Shown: positions 48,998 to 60,702, numbered from the stretch's first letter. The stretch: DNA of 64,000 bases from Plantago major (GCA_026545765.1 CM048843.1:13911501-13975500), one strand, 5' to 3'. Numbers and translations are program-made. The notes: generated by a model not told the origin, from the letters alone.

Positions 48998-50581
48998 TGT
49001 TGGTCCAGATAATGGCAAAATGAAAGACTAGAGGGGTGGGGGGGGGGGGGGGAGGGTGAATAGTCTTTCAAAACTTTTGTCGATAAACACAGTTTCTCAG
49101 ATATCTTCACAGATATCTGAGATAAATAAATAAAGCAAGATAAGTGTAAATACTTTGCAAGATAAATAAAGCAAGTAATAAATTGCAGAAAGTAAATGAC
49201 ACAAGTCTTTATATAGTGGTATCTGAAGGTGGCATAATCCTTCAACTAATCCACTTCGGCCTTTCTCAGACCTAGAATCCACTAAGACAGATAATTGAGG
49301 TAACCTTACAAGTATCTTCTCTAGATTCCTAAATACACTAGGTTCCCAACCAAGTGTTCCCCCTGAGTTATTCCCCGGCTTTCACAGCCAAGTACTTCCT
49401 GTACTCAGAAACCTTTTGAGCTATTCCTTAGTTTCCCAAACTAAGTACTTCCTATGCTCAGTAACCTTGGAGTTATTCCTTAGTTTTCCAAACTAAGTAC
49501 TTCCTGTACTTCACGCCGATTAAGGTGTTGGTTAAGGTAGTTTGTCAGGTGAGCTTCTTTAATAACTTGTTCAGTTATTCAGATAGCTCTATGAATCAAG
49601 TATACTTAATACACTTTGCAATGTATGGTATCTTGTTCTTTCGACCAAGTCTATGATAAGTGTTCAGGAGAATGAATCTCAGATATGAAATCTTAGTTCA
49701 ACTCTTTCACAAATAACAAAGCTTGTTAAGGATCAGGACACTTAGAACTTTTGTGCTACTTAGAATCAAGAGCTTTGGTCGCAACAGAAAGCTTGAAGGT
49801 AAGTAGTGTGCTTGAGAGAGCTTGTGAGAGTATTCAATGTAAATTCTGTGTGTAAGTTCAAGGTATGTTCTCAAGCATTCTAAGTGTTGATATTTATAGA
49901 TGAATTTGAGTGCCGTTTGAATAGTATCCGTTAGGCTTAACTCAATTTGAAACTATTGATATCTGAGTATAGTACTGTAATAGGTTTGTCTTCTTCTTCG
50001 GCTACCGCTTTTGTTCGACATTTCATCGCGCATTTAATGCAATCAGACTATACTTTGTCCTGTAGTGCCAACGGAACTATGCATGCTTTCTGAAGCCTTG
50101 CACGTCCTTTTTCAGAGACTATCACAACTCCAGATATCACTTGCTAAAAATATATTGTTTCCCAGAAACATAATCTTTATCCAAGGTATCTAAGTGTAGA
50201 TATCTGTGGGCACTTTTCCTCGTTTCAGAAACCATTTATTTCTCAGATATCTTTTGCAACACCGTTTATTTAAAAATGCTTGTGTCTTCAAGATATCTGG
50301 TCATAGGTATCTGAAAAACCTTTGTCTTCAGCAATCTTGTGCAGTCTTCAGATCTTCAAAATTTGTTGAACTTTTCCTGCTGGATGCCTTCTTCTTGGTC
50401 TTCTTCAGAGAATAAAAATTAGATTCAGAGACCTAACATCCTATACAAGATTTGCTAGACTATCATACTTAGTGAGTTTCCTCTTTTACAGTGTTCAAGT
50501 GAACCAAGAGTACTAACCACCTTTCTGAGCTAAGATAAGTCATTAGGTTGCTGATCAAAATCTAAGCAGATATTCATAACA
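48998..50581 (-). repeat. 3' LTR of the Sirevirus element
   Basis: 1,584 bp with inverted TGTT...AACA termini. It contains a G-run (49,036-49,052), at least seven copies of AGATATC(T/A) palindromes and a duplicated TTAGTTT(T/C)CCAAACTAAGTACTTCCT phrase (about 49,430-49,505). It contains no coding region. Confidence 0.9.
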
Positions 50582-50597
50582 AATTTCCCCAATTTTG
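50582..50597 (-). promoter_or_regulatory. Polypurine tract
   Basis: On the minus strand, AATTGGGGAAATT directly abuts the TGTTATG start of the 3' LTR. This is the expected position and composition of the plus-strand primer. Confidence 0.75.
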
Positions 50598-50975
50598 ATC
50601 AGTCAACGATGACTATCTGACCTATTACAAATCTGGATGAGGAAACAATCCATCACTTCATCATTTCTTATGATTTTTCAATTCGTATAATTAAGTGCAG
50701 AAAGTAAACATCAACCAAATCACAAGGTGTGATCTTTGCTGACAAGTTATCTTTTATAGAAATTGATATCTGAGAGTAGGTTTATCAGATAAGTTACAAA
50801 GAAAGTTCAGAGATAACTTTAATACAAGATAAAACAACATTTTTGCTCAGTCAGCAAGATACAAAATACATAGTTTAAATTAGGACAACGGGAGTAATCA
50901 AGCTCCAAGTAGACATCCTAATAAACTAGTCTTCAAGTCTTCAACACTTCAAGTCTTCAAAAGCAGTTCCATGGA

Positions 50976-51929
50976 TCAATCTGAAAATTTCCTATCACCA
51001 AACCTTTTGACATCATCAGAGTAGTCATAGAGAAGTGTTCTGACAATCATCTCTGTGTCTCTAGCAAATCCACAGACTTCCTTGTAGGTTTTGGTAGGAT
51101 TCTTCTTGGCAAAGTGCTTGTCCCACAGATACTTTCCCCACTTCCAGGCATGCTCAATTCTGATATCTGATAGCTTGAAGTATTCATATATGATCTTCAG
51201 ATATTTGATGTCACCCTTGTTTTGATCTTCAGTCAAGTAGAAGGACTCATAGGGTTCCACAACAAGTCTTGCTCTTGTGCCTGTTCCAGTGATGTTGGGA
51301 ATTCTGTGCACATCATCTGGCTTTCCATAAGGACATTCATCAGAGAGGTCCTTTTTCATGGCTTCTATTCTCTTGATTACTTCAAAATCCAACCAGGCTT
51401 TGATGTGGTTGGTGTTAATCAAGATTGACTTGTATTTTCTCCATGCCATGAGCTGTTTATGGATTGGTTCTGGAAATTTTTCATTTACCAATAAGTGCAT
51501 GAGTTCCAGAATCCAGTAGCCATTCTTCTGATTAATGCACCTGTAGACAGAGGAGTCATTGTTGGTCTTCACATACTCAATCTTGGCTTCTTCAGGCCTG
51601 AGTGGTAGTTGAAGTTTTCTTTGTTCAGCTCTCAGCCTGTTCCTCCTTTGTCTTGAATTTTCCCTTGGGGTATTGCTTGAAGAACCACCCTGGATAGACT
51701 TGGTATTTCCAGAGGGTGTTTTAGCTGCCAAAGGCTTTACAGCTATGGGCTCAGTTAGGCTATCAATTTTTCTTTTTCTGTGAAGAGGAGCTTCATCTTC
51801 ATCAGTCTCTTCATCATCATCAATATCAATTCTTGTGAGACTTTTGCAGCCTTCTTCATTGCCCTGAGATTTGATTTGGCCTTCTTCTTCTTCTTCTTCT
51901 TCTTCTTCTTCTTCTTCTAGACTCATCAA
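50976..51929 (-). pseudogene. Last ORF of the Sirevirus extra region, unknown domain
   Basis: A 317-codon frame that begins with a poly-Glu run (GAA repeat, 51,887-51,919) and an acidic/basic linker. From about residue 95 a globular-looking part follows: VYRCINQKNGYWILELMHLLV, FPEPIHKQLMAWRKYKSILI and, near the end, AWKWGKYLWDKHFAKKNP. I recognise no family. Upstream sequence to 52,097 is open in a neighbouring frame (MTTRARAQKPPRSTKAPRRR), so a frameshift near the GAA repeat probably separates this piece from the coiled-coil gene before it. It lies 380 bp before the polypurine tract, the usual place of an env-like C terminus. Role unknown. Confidence 0.6.
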
Positions 51930-52097
51930 TCCCTCTTACTTGTCTTCTCCTTGGAGCCTTGGTACTCCTTGGAGGTTTCTGTGCTCTGGCCCTTGTTGTC
52001 ATTCCTTTTTCAGGAAGTTGTTGAGTGGTGGCCACTATCTGTAGAGCAGTCTGACTGGAGGAGGGCTCATTAATTTTGAGAGGTGGTTGTTCAGATT

Positions 52098-55000
52098 TTA
52101 TTTTATTTCATCTTCCTCTTCCTCTTCCTGAGCATCTTGAAATCCTCCCCCCTTAGTCATTGTTGACTGACTAAGAATCACAAAGGATTCTGAAAGGGAG
52201 TTAAAGTTGCCTTGCAGATAGTTGTAAGCAGCAACCAACTGTTCTAGAGTGGCCTTGAGCTCTTGATTTTGTTTAATAAGACCAGTATTCTTATCGGTGA
52301 GCTCTGCCAGTGGGCCTTGAGTAGCATCTGCTTTTCCAGCAGCATAGCTAGCCTCATTGAGGGCTTTTTCAGCAAGATTATTGTCATCATCCCTTACCAT
52401 GCCTAGGTCTCTCTGAGAAATGACCAAGCTTGTTGTTCTTTGAGTGATTAGCCTAGTGAACTTTTTCATTTCAGCAGATACTGATGCAATTACTTCTTCA
52501 TTTTGTTTAGACAACTCCTTTCTTAGAGTTGCCAGAACCTGGTATCTGACCATGTAATCATGGGAGTTGAGATTTGGTTTCTTACTGAAGCTTTGAGGAG
52601 CTATCAGTTTTCTCTTTAAGTAAGAAACTCCCAAGTGAACATTTGCATGTTCTGCCAAGGTTCTGTCTTCTTCATCATCTGAGTCATCAGCCCAGTGATC
52701 TTCATCCTCTTGTACTTCTTCATCAAGATTTCTGAAAGCGGCAACCATCTCAGATATGGGTTTCTTGCCTTTGGAGGATGGTTTCTTTGGTGAAGATGCA
52801 GTGTTAGCATCATGCTTTACTTCAGATGCTTGTTCAACATCTAGCTCCTTAGTAATATAGTCAACAGCTTCCCGGAGCTCTTTAATCTCAGAGTAAGCTT
52901 GCGTTTCCTTGCGTGTTTGTTCTTCAAGTTTGTCTAGCTTGACTCTGGTTTCAGCTATCTTTTCTTCCAGTTGAAGATGTAGCTGTTGTTCTTCCTCCAA
53001 CAGTTGTTTGAGTTGAGCAACTCTGGCTTGTGCATCTGATATTTTCTGAGTTGTTTCCTCAGAATGCTCAACTACCTGTTCAGTAGTATCTTTGTGTTGG
53101 GGAGTTGGATGGGTAGATTTCTGAGGAGATGGAGGAGGAGATTGCTGTGATTTCCTCTCAGTGTGCTTTTTAGCAGCTGAGTCATTGTTTCCTTGTGGAA
53201 TCCCTCCTATCCCTGGTGCAGGGGCATCATCATCATCATCCTTCTTATCCTCATCCTTGTGATGGTCAGAAGGAGGATCTTCATAATTGTTCTCATCAGT
53301 TTCCTTCTCTTCTTCATCTTCAGAGACCAAGTTGATCACTTCTGGAATAGTGACCGTTTGCCCATTAACTTCCTCTTGTTCAGAGGGTATGTATTGTAGA
53401 GTCTGGGGCAAAGTAGGCTTGAATGCCATCTGTAGTCTGGTCTAACCATCCGCTTGTTTGAAAGCTTGGATAAGCTTTCTGGCCACTTCCTTGACAAAAT
53501 CCTTATCCATCAATGTTCCGAAAGAATATTGTTCAGTGGGGAACATTGCATGGACGTAGTTTTCCAAGTCAAGGGCTCGTGCTCTCCTTGTGTGGTGATC
53601 AGTCACCTTTAAGATTTCAGATAGATCGGAGCATCGGATCTTTTGCCATTTCTTGAAGCATTTCAGATGCTTTGGCAAAGTGTGTTCCTTGAAGAAAGGG
53701 ATCAGGTCCTCTTTCTCATCAACAGGGACCTAGTGGCACTTGTTTGAGCCTGAAAGAAAGAGTTTTGAGTTAGATTCAAAACTTGTGTAGATATCTGAGT
53801 ACGAGTGTAGTTAGGTTTCTGAGTTACCTGAATGAGTACATCAGGCTCAGAGACTTGTACTACTGAGGCAGGGGGTGCCACATATATCTTGTTGTGAGGT
53901 GGAGACTTGGATGTCTGGTCCACATCAACCTTTCTTTCTGCTTGATCCTGAGAATTAAAATTATCACAATACTTAGGAAATTGTCATGAAAGAATTTATG
54001 CAATTAAGCTTCAATGATTTATGAGTTTTCCACTTACTTCCTCAACAGGAGGCTCAAAATCATTTTTTGCAGAAACGTTCTCAGTTTCTGGTGTTCTTTC
54101 TGGTGATGTTGCCTTGGGGGCTTCATTAATTTCCATGGGTGCAGCGGATGTCGCAACTCTTTCCCCTTGCACTTCTACTTCTGAATGAGCCTGTAAGTAG
54201 AAAGTATTGAGTAATTAGAGAAGAATTTATATTAACCCATAATGAAGAATGTTTATCACTGATTTTCATATACCTTCATACTAGAAGGCTCAATGACATT
54301 TTCTTGAAACATCATTGCTCGGTCCTTTTCTGGCATGTCTGCCTTATATTCTTCTTTCTCAGTTGGAGCCTATTAGAAACATCCACTTAATTAGTTAAAT
54401 GTATTAACATATATCTGAAAAGTAATATCTTAAGAAACCCTCTATCACCTGTAGCACAGGCTCAGATTCCTTAAGAGGTGAGCTTGTAGTAGCCTCCTTC
54501 TCAGTCTCTAAGGCAAGCTTTCTAGCTTCCTCTTGTTCTTGTGTTTCTAATTCAGCCTGTAACAAAGAAATTTAATTAAATAACAAGATTAATAAACATA
54601 AATTATCACAAGTAGAGAGTTAAACCATTCAGCTACCTGAGCAGTGTCAGGCTGATTGGTCCCTGGAACTTGTGACCCTTCTATGTTTTGGCCTTGTTGT
54701 TCCATTTCAGCTTCTTTGTTTGAAGTTTCAGGTACTTCAGACCTTTCCTGAGTATGCAACTCAGTTGCCTCCCCCGATTGATCATTTTGAGCAGATGCCT
54801 CAGTTTGATCCCTCTCATTGAGTTGGGGAACCTGCTCTTTTGCAGGATTTTCTTCAGCAATGAAAGATGCTGGTTTCTATAACTCAAGTACCATTTCAGC
54901 AGTATTCACATCTGGCTATTGTGGTTGTTTTGCTTGAGACAGACTGTTGAGTGTTGGGGCAATGGCAGTATCCTTCAACACTAAGCTATCACTCATCAGA

Positions 55001-56517
55001 GCATCTTCAATAAGTTTCAGTCTTTCTTGCTCTGATGGTGTAATTTGTCCAGTGACCTTGGACACAGTTGCTTCTTCAACAACCTTTGAAACAGGTGCTT
55101 GTTCGGCAACCTGTGGTGTAGGTTCTTCTTCAGATACCTCGACACTAGTTACTTTTTCAGTAACCTTAGCCCTTTGTGATTTTTCTAGGACTTGAGAGAT
55201 GACTAATTCACATCTTCATTGTCAGAGCTCTCATCAGCATTAGGAACTGATTGGTCCATAATCCCTGCGGTTTCTGTAGATAGGGCTTGGTATCTATCAC
55301 TACTTTCTTTAGCAGTATTGATGAGTTCATCAGCAAGGCTTTCGGCAGTAGTCTTAACATTTCTGAAAGCACTTTCTCTTGCTGAGTCTACTTGTTCAGT
55401 AGCCGATACCTCTTTTGCAACATTGATGAGTTCATCAGCAGCGGCGGCAGGTATCTGGGAATCGACAGCCTCAATGGGTGTGTCTACTGATTTTCCAGCA
55501 GACTTCTTTCGTGAAGTTCTGGGCTTCTTGGTCGCAACCTTTCCCTCAGATACCTCTTCAGTCTTTCACTTCTTGGAACCTTTCTGAGATCCAGTAACCT
55601 TTTTCATCAAGTTCGTATATTCATATTTGTAGAGTAGGTTACTATTGGCTATGTCAGCCTTCTCTCTGAGCTCAATGCCAAGCTTCTCCAGCAAGTAGCA
55701 TATCTTTAGACCATAGCTTACTGTGTCCTTTGGCTCGGCAAGTCCCTTAGCGATTTTAGGCTCAAAGCCTTGAATCTTCTTCACAAACTTCATAAAGGCG
55801 TACTTTCCCCAATTGAAAGGGTTTTCCAGCCTTTTGTCTTGTTGTTGCAATAAGAACATCATCATCCAGTTTCGCTTATCCGTCAAGACCTACGTAGACC
55901 ATCAAAGCATCTGTGAAGAATGCATGCTAACACATCCCAAAGTTGAACCAAGAGATGTCCGTCCGATGTCGTAAGCTTGAAATCGGTGGGTTTATCCGGT
56001 TTTCAAGATCACACATCATCAGACAAATTGCTTTTACACCTTCAAGGAGATCATCATCCTTGGTGTCTATTTCAAAATCCTTTCCAAGATTTTGAAGATC
56101 AAACAACTTAAAGAAAGTTGTTAAGTCCAAAAGGATTTCCTTTCCTTGGACCTTAGTTTTTATAGACACTATTGCAGTGCCTTCAGAAACACAGGATATA
56201 ATCCTGGAGTTATTGTAGAATTCTAACACATCTAGTGAAGAAATTCCACTGGGAAGAGCAGATAGAAAACCCTTGATTTGTGCATTTTCAAGCATGTCAA
56301 GAATTAGCTTCCTATCGGCTTGATTTTCAACAGCAGCCGTGAGGTATTCCTCAATCATGGCACCACCCCAAATCATTCTGTGATTTGAAGTCCAATGATC
56401 GGGATTAAAGTCTCCTACCAATCGATTGTTTACTATAACCAACTCTGGTGCTTGCTTTTCAGCAGTACCAGTGGTAGAAGATTGGGGTTTCTGGGTAGAC
56501 GAACGCTTAGGAGCCAT
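52098..56517 (-). pseudogene. Intron-bearing env-position gene with coiled coil
   Basis: Starts at ATG 56,517 (MAPKRSSTQKP). The first 300 residues (56,517-55,566) contain LEFYNNSRIISC and VQGKEILLDLTTFFKLF, similar to the domain called putative plant transposon protein. A long acidic Glu/Ser/Thr-rich region follows. Between 54,637 and 53,749 five introns, all GT-AG, phase 0 and 78-90 bp (54636-54557, 54448-54370, 54273-54191, 54037-53948, 53827-53750), separate exons of exactly 36, 32, 51 and 40 codons. The last part (53,748-52,098) has a basic domain, an Asp-rich stretch and a coiled coil (about 53,065-52,840) with Leu/Glu heptads, as reported for Sirevirus env-like proteins. Breaks: TAG at about 55,948, frameshifts near 55,885, 55,205 and 53,730, TAG codons at about 54,935 and 54,880, and TAG at 53,442. 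No clear transmembrane segment or fusion peptide is visible. Confidence 0.7.
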
Positions 56518-56688
56518 CTCTTTATATAGTGTAAGTGTTTTGAAAGTTTGAAAGAGATTTGGATGAGAGATTAGTGATTCTTTGCAGAAAGACTAACAGA
56601 AATTTGCAGAGGTTGAAGAATGGTTTTTGCTATTCTTGTGCAAGTCTGAATGTTGGATTAGGCGAAAGTAATTTCTTTTGCCAAAATC

Positions 56689-56700
56689 CTATATATATAG
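56689..56700 (-). promoter_or_regulatory. Possible TATA box of the env-position gene
   Basis: CTATATATATAG, palindromic, about 170 nt upstream of the ATG at 56,517 and downstream of the RNase H remnant. It would let the gene be transcribed on its own. Sequence evidence only. Confidence 0.4.
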
Positions 56701-56949
56701 CATCGTAATTCAAACAAACATATACATACAAATTGGTTTTGTATATACGTATCTGTGAATTGCAGACAGGCGTGGGTAAAAGTTTGTTCGGCATTAAATG
56801 CATAGTGGGCCATGTCGGAATTTCAACAGTCCACTATTTACCGAGAATTAATCTCTGCCGTAAAGATCAATCGCCCATTTCATCAAGGGTCACCATTGCT
56901 TCTTCAGCAATGATCACAATCAAAAATTGTAATTGTGCCCATTTAATGA

Positions 56950-57370
56950 ATTTTAGCTATTAGCTATCTGAATCACGTTTCTGTGTGAATGAGAACACTG
57001 TTTGTATCTGATTCTATCTTATACTTGTTGTCTTTTCAATGTTTTTCACAAAGATAGAAATAATACAAACTTCAAGAAAGTAGTTAACTGTAGACAGTTG
57101 TACTATTCTCTTTTGTGTTCCCCCTCACTGAGTGATCTAGATATCTAAGTACCCGTCTCAGAAATCTTCAAATAGCCATTTTACCCTTTAGCCTTTGGTT
57201 CGGATACGCTCCATTCCTCTTTCTCGGATAATTGCTCCAGATACCTCTTCTCTGGATACCCGTTCCAGATTCCTTTTCTCTCTCCTTTGATATCTTCTTC
57301 AGATATCTGAACTTTTTCAGTTCTTTGGTAGCTCCATTAGTCCAAGACTGTGTCTTAAGGCTAAGAATCT
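56950..57370 (-). other. Spacer between RNase H and the env-position gene
   Basis: No coding potential. Several AGATATCT-type palindromes (about 57,140 and 57,290-57,312) lie here. Confidence 0.5.
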
Positions 57371-57675
57371 ACTTTCTTGTAGTTGCTTAGTGAAGATATC
57401 TCCAAGTTGGTCTTAAGTGCCAATCTTGAGTATCTCTATATTGTCTTTTTCAACATGGTCTCTGATGAAGTGGTGTCAACATCAATGTGCTTTGTTCTTG
57501 CATGAAACTTAGGATTCTGAGTTATGGCAATGGCACTTGTGTTGTCACAGAAAATGGGAGTTTTCTCTTCATTGAGTCCATAGCCTCTGAGTTGTTGTTG
57601 TATCCACAATATCTGTGAAGTACAACACCCAGCAACAATATATTCAGCCTCTGTGGTAGATGTGGCAATTGAATT
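57370..57675 (-). pseudogene. RNase H C-terminal remnant of Sirevirus pol
   Basis: Continues the RT frame after a TAA at 57,676. It reads NSIATSTTEAEYI with the acidic residue of the RNase H active site, then FCDNTSAI and NPKFHARTKHID. Near 57,470 the frame shifts and is lost. These phrases are standard in the Copia RNase H C terminus. Confidence 0.8.
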
Positions 57676-58587
57676 TTATTTCTTGCTGAACCAAGATATC
57701 AATCTAGCACTAAGAAATTGACAAGTTCCTGAGGTGCTTTTTCTATCAAGCAATGATCCAGCATAGTCGGCATCTGAATAGCCAACCAAACTCAATCCAC
57801 TATCTTTTGGATACCACAATCCAACTTCTACAGTACCTTTTACATACCTCAATATTTTCATAGCAATGTTGTAGTGTGATTGCATTGGATTTGTCTGAAA
57901 TCTAGCACACACTCCAACTGCATATTGAATATCAGGTCTACTTGCAGTGAGGTACAATAGAGATCCAATCAATTTCCTATACTTGTGTTCTTCAACACTC
58001 TTGTCAGATTCAGTATAGGTCATTTTGGTTCCAATGCTCATTGGTATCTTAGCATTCTTTTCAGAAGGCTTTAGATTAAACTTATGGAGCATGTCCTTTG
58101 CATACTTTGTTTGACTAATGAATATTCCATCATTGAGTTGCTTGACTTGCAGCCCTAGGAAGTAATTCAATTCTCCCATCATGCTCATCTCAAATTTACA
58201 TTTCATGAGTTCAGCAAAGTCTTCACAAAGTTGCTTGTCTTTAGATCCAAATATAATGTCATCAACATATACTTGAACTAAAAGTAGTTTCCCATCATGG
58301 TTCAATGTGAAGAGTGTTTTATCAACATATCCTTTCTTGAAACCACTTTCTAGTAGGTATCTGGCCAATGTATCATACCATGCTCTTGGAGCTTGTTTAA
58401 GCCCATACAGAGCTTTCTGAAGCTTATAGACCATCCTACTTTCTGAGGAAACTTCAAAACCTGGTGGTTGCTCAACATAGACTTCCTCAGCAAGTTCACC
58501 ATTTGGAAATGCACTCTTGACATTCATCTGATAAACTGTAAAGTCATTATGAGCTGCAAAGGCTAGAAAGAGTCTTATTGCATCCAA
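57676..58587 (-). pseudogene. Copia reverse transcriptase / RNase H, inactivated
   Basis: 303 codons of RVT_2 reverse transcriptase and the start of RNase H. Motif A normally reads VYQMDVKSAF; here residue 22 is Asn (codon 58,524-58,522, AAT), so a metal-binding Asp is lost. The YVDD motif is intact (107-110), as are LYGLKQAPRAW and the RNase H opening YSDADYAG-DRKSTSG. The frame ends in a premature TAA where the family has Gln (SWFSKK, then stop). Upstream, the frame joins the previous piece only through a frameshift near 58,620. RT would copy element RNA in cytoplasmic particles; this copy cannot. Confidence 0.92.
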
Positions 58588-58619
58588 TCTTGCAACTGGT
58601 GCATAAGATTCATCAAAAT

Positions 58620-59192
58620 CTAGTCCTTGATGCAGGTGAATCCCTTGGCAACCAACCTAGCTTTGTTTCTGGTTATTTCACCAGACTCATTCATTTTGTT
58701 TCTGAAAACCCACTTGGTTCCGATTACAGATATTCCATCAACAAATGGAACCAGTTTCCAGACTTTGTTTCTCTCAAATTGATCCAACTCTTCTTGCATT
58801 GCAGAGATCCAATCTTGATCCTTTAATGCTTCTTCAATAGTTTTTGGTTCAATGTTTGAGATGAAACATCCATAGCGACAATTTGCATTTTCAGCGATTG
58901 CTCTTCTAGTTCTAACTCCTTGGTCTATGGGACCAATCACATCCTTTGCAGGATGATTTCTTATCCATTTCATAATGGGTTTTGAACTAGTAGGATCAAT
59001 ATCATTTTGATTTGAATGTGAATCAATATGATCTTGATGAGATACTTGTGCAGTATCTGAGATATCTGATACATGGGAAATGCCATGGATATCTGACACT
59101 CTTTCAGTGTTAAAGATATCTGAATCTTGCATTTCAGCAATCTCATTTTCAGATACATTTTCATGATGAAGGTTCTCAGTAACCTGTTCCAT
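58620..59192 (-). pseudogene. Integrase-RT linker and RT N terminus of Sirevirus pol
   Basis: 190 codons: an acidic Ser/Asp/His-rich linker with repeated DISDTAQVS-like phrases, then WIRNHPAKDVIGPIDQGVRTR and MQEELDQFERNKVWKLVP. That order is the constant lead-in to Copia RT. It overlaps the integrase frame by a few bases in a different frame, so a frameshift lies near 59,185. It ends in another shift at about 58,620. Confidence 0.85.
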
Positions 59193-60069
59193 TTCTGGAA
59201 TTTTTCATAGGAAATTCTTCATCATGTCTTAGAGTCATCTGGTTGTTACTAAGCATAGGTTGCTTTTCATCGTCAGACTCATCCTCTATTTGAATGATAG
59301 AATTGTTTCCTTCTGAGAATCCTTTTTCAGAATCTTTAATCATCAGTTCTTTGAACCTATCTGAGAGATCATCATTCAAGAGTACTTTCTTGTTTTCTTC
59401 ATAGAATACTACATGAACAGATTCCTCAATCTTTTGCGTTCTTTTGTTGTAGATTCTATAGGCTTTGCTATTCAGAGAATAACCAAGAAATACTCCTTCA
59501 TCTGCCTTTGGTTGAAATGTTCTCAAGTATTCTTTTTCATTGTTAAGAACAAAACATCTGCAACCAAACACCTTTAGATGTTTGATACTAGGGGGTCTAC
59601 CAATGAAAAGCTCGTAAGGAGTTTTGTCATGGTTTTTGTTAATCAGACATCTATTTTGAGTGTAGCATGCTGTGTTTACAGCTTCAACCCAATAAATTTC
59701 ACTTATTTCAGTGTCAGCAAGCATTGTTCTTGCTGCTTCTTTCAGGGTCCTATTCTTTCTTTCAGCAACACCATTTTGTTGTGGTGTCCTTACAGAAGAT
59801 AGTTGATGATGTATACCTTTGCAGGTACAAAACTCTTTTATGTACTGGTTCACAAACTCAGTACCATGGTCTGTTCTGATTACAGATACCTTGTAATTTT
59901 TCATGACTTCGAGCTTATTCAACAAGTTGGGTATATCAACCCTTGCATCAGATTTGTGTTTGAGAAAAATAACCCAAGTGAATCTTGAGTAATCATTAAC
60001 AACAACCAGACCATACTTCTTTCCTGCATAACTAGTTACAGAGGATTCAAAAAGATCCATATGTAACAT
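59176..60069 (-). pseudogene. Copia integrase core
   Basis: 297 codons. The DDE triad is present: Asp5 (LHMDLFE), Asp67 (IRTDHGTEF) and Glu103 (NGVAERKNRT). The conserved KVFGCRCFV and GVFLGYS stretches of the Copia integrase C-terminal part follow. It is separated from the zinc-binding part upstream by one in-frame TAA (60,072-60,070) and from the linker downstream by a frameshift. It would join element cDNA to the chromosome. Confidence 0.92.
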
Positions 60070-60684
60070 TTACAGTGGGCTTTCACTGGAATGTCTAGTT
60101 TTAGACTTGAAAGTTGTTTTGGATTGTTTTCCCATTTGGCAAGCTGAGCATACACCTTCTTTTCTATATGCTATTTTGGGTAAACCAACCACCATCTCTT
60201 TCTTGGCTAGCTTATTCAGAGTTTTGAAATTCAAGTGACTCATTCTTTTATACCATAGCCAATTTTCTTCAGTGTGGCCAGATTGACTCACCATGAGACA
60301 TTCTTCAGTTGTGGCGGATGCCCAACCAGCAACATAAAGATTTCCTTTACGCCTTGCAACCAAGACTGTCTGCTTTGACTCATTGTCAATCACTTTACAT
60401 AGTTTTGACTTGATTTTGGCAGTATATCCTTTGTCTACTAGTTGACTCATGCTTAGGAGATTATATTTCAATCCCTTTACATGAAGTACTTCATAGATAG
60501 TAAGGGCTCCAAACTTCAAATTGCCAAAACCTATGGTTGGATTTTCATCTCCTCCAGCAAACCTGATAATTGGTCCATCATTGCACTTTCTGTAGTCAAT
60601 CAGATTTGCTTTGTCTCCTGTCATGTGCTTCCCACATCCACTATCAAAATGCCACTTTGAATTAGTCTTTAGAGTGTTCTGCAC
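60070..60684 (-). pseudogene. Copia protease and GAG-pre-integrase zinc-binding region
   Basis: The aspartic protease motif is in WHFDSGCGKHMTG (Asp14-Ser-Gly). The pre-integrase HHCC follows as WYKRMSHLNFKTLNKL...CSACQMGKQ. The first zinc His, normally in WHxRxxH, is Tyr here (CAT to TAT would do it), so metal binding is probably damaged. The frame continues from the previous ORF across one TAA at about 60,705-60,703. Confidence 0.9.
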
Positions 60685-60702
60685 AAAACAGGAAACAGGA
60701 GA

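Noticed and set aside
55219-55587. 122-codon plus-strand Ser/Ala-rich frame
   Set aside because: Antisense of the acidic region of the env-position gene.
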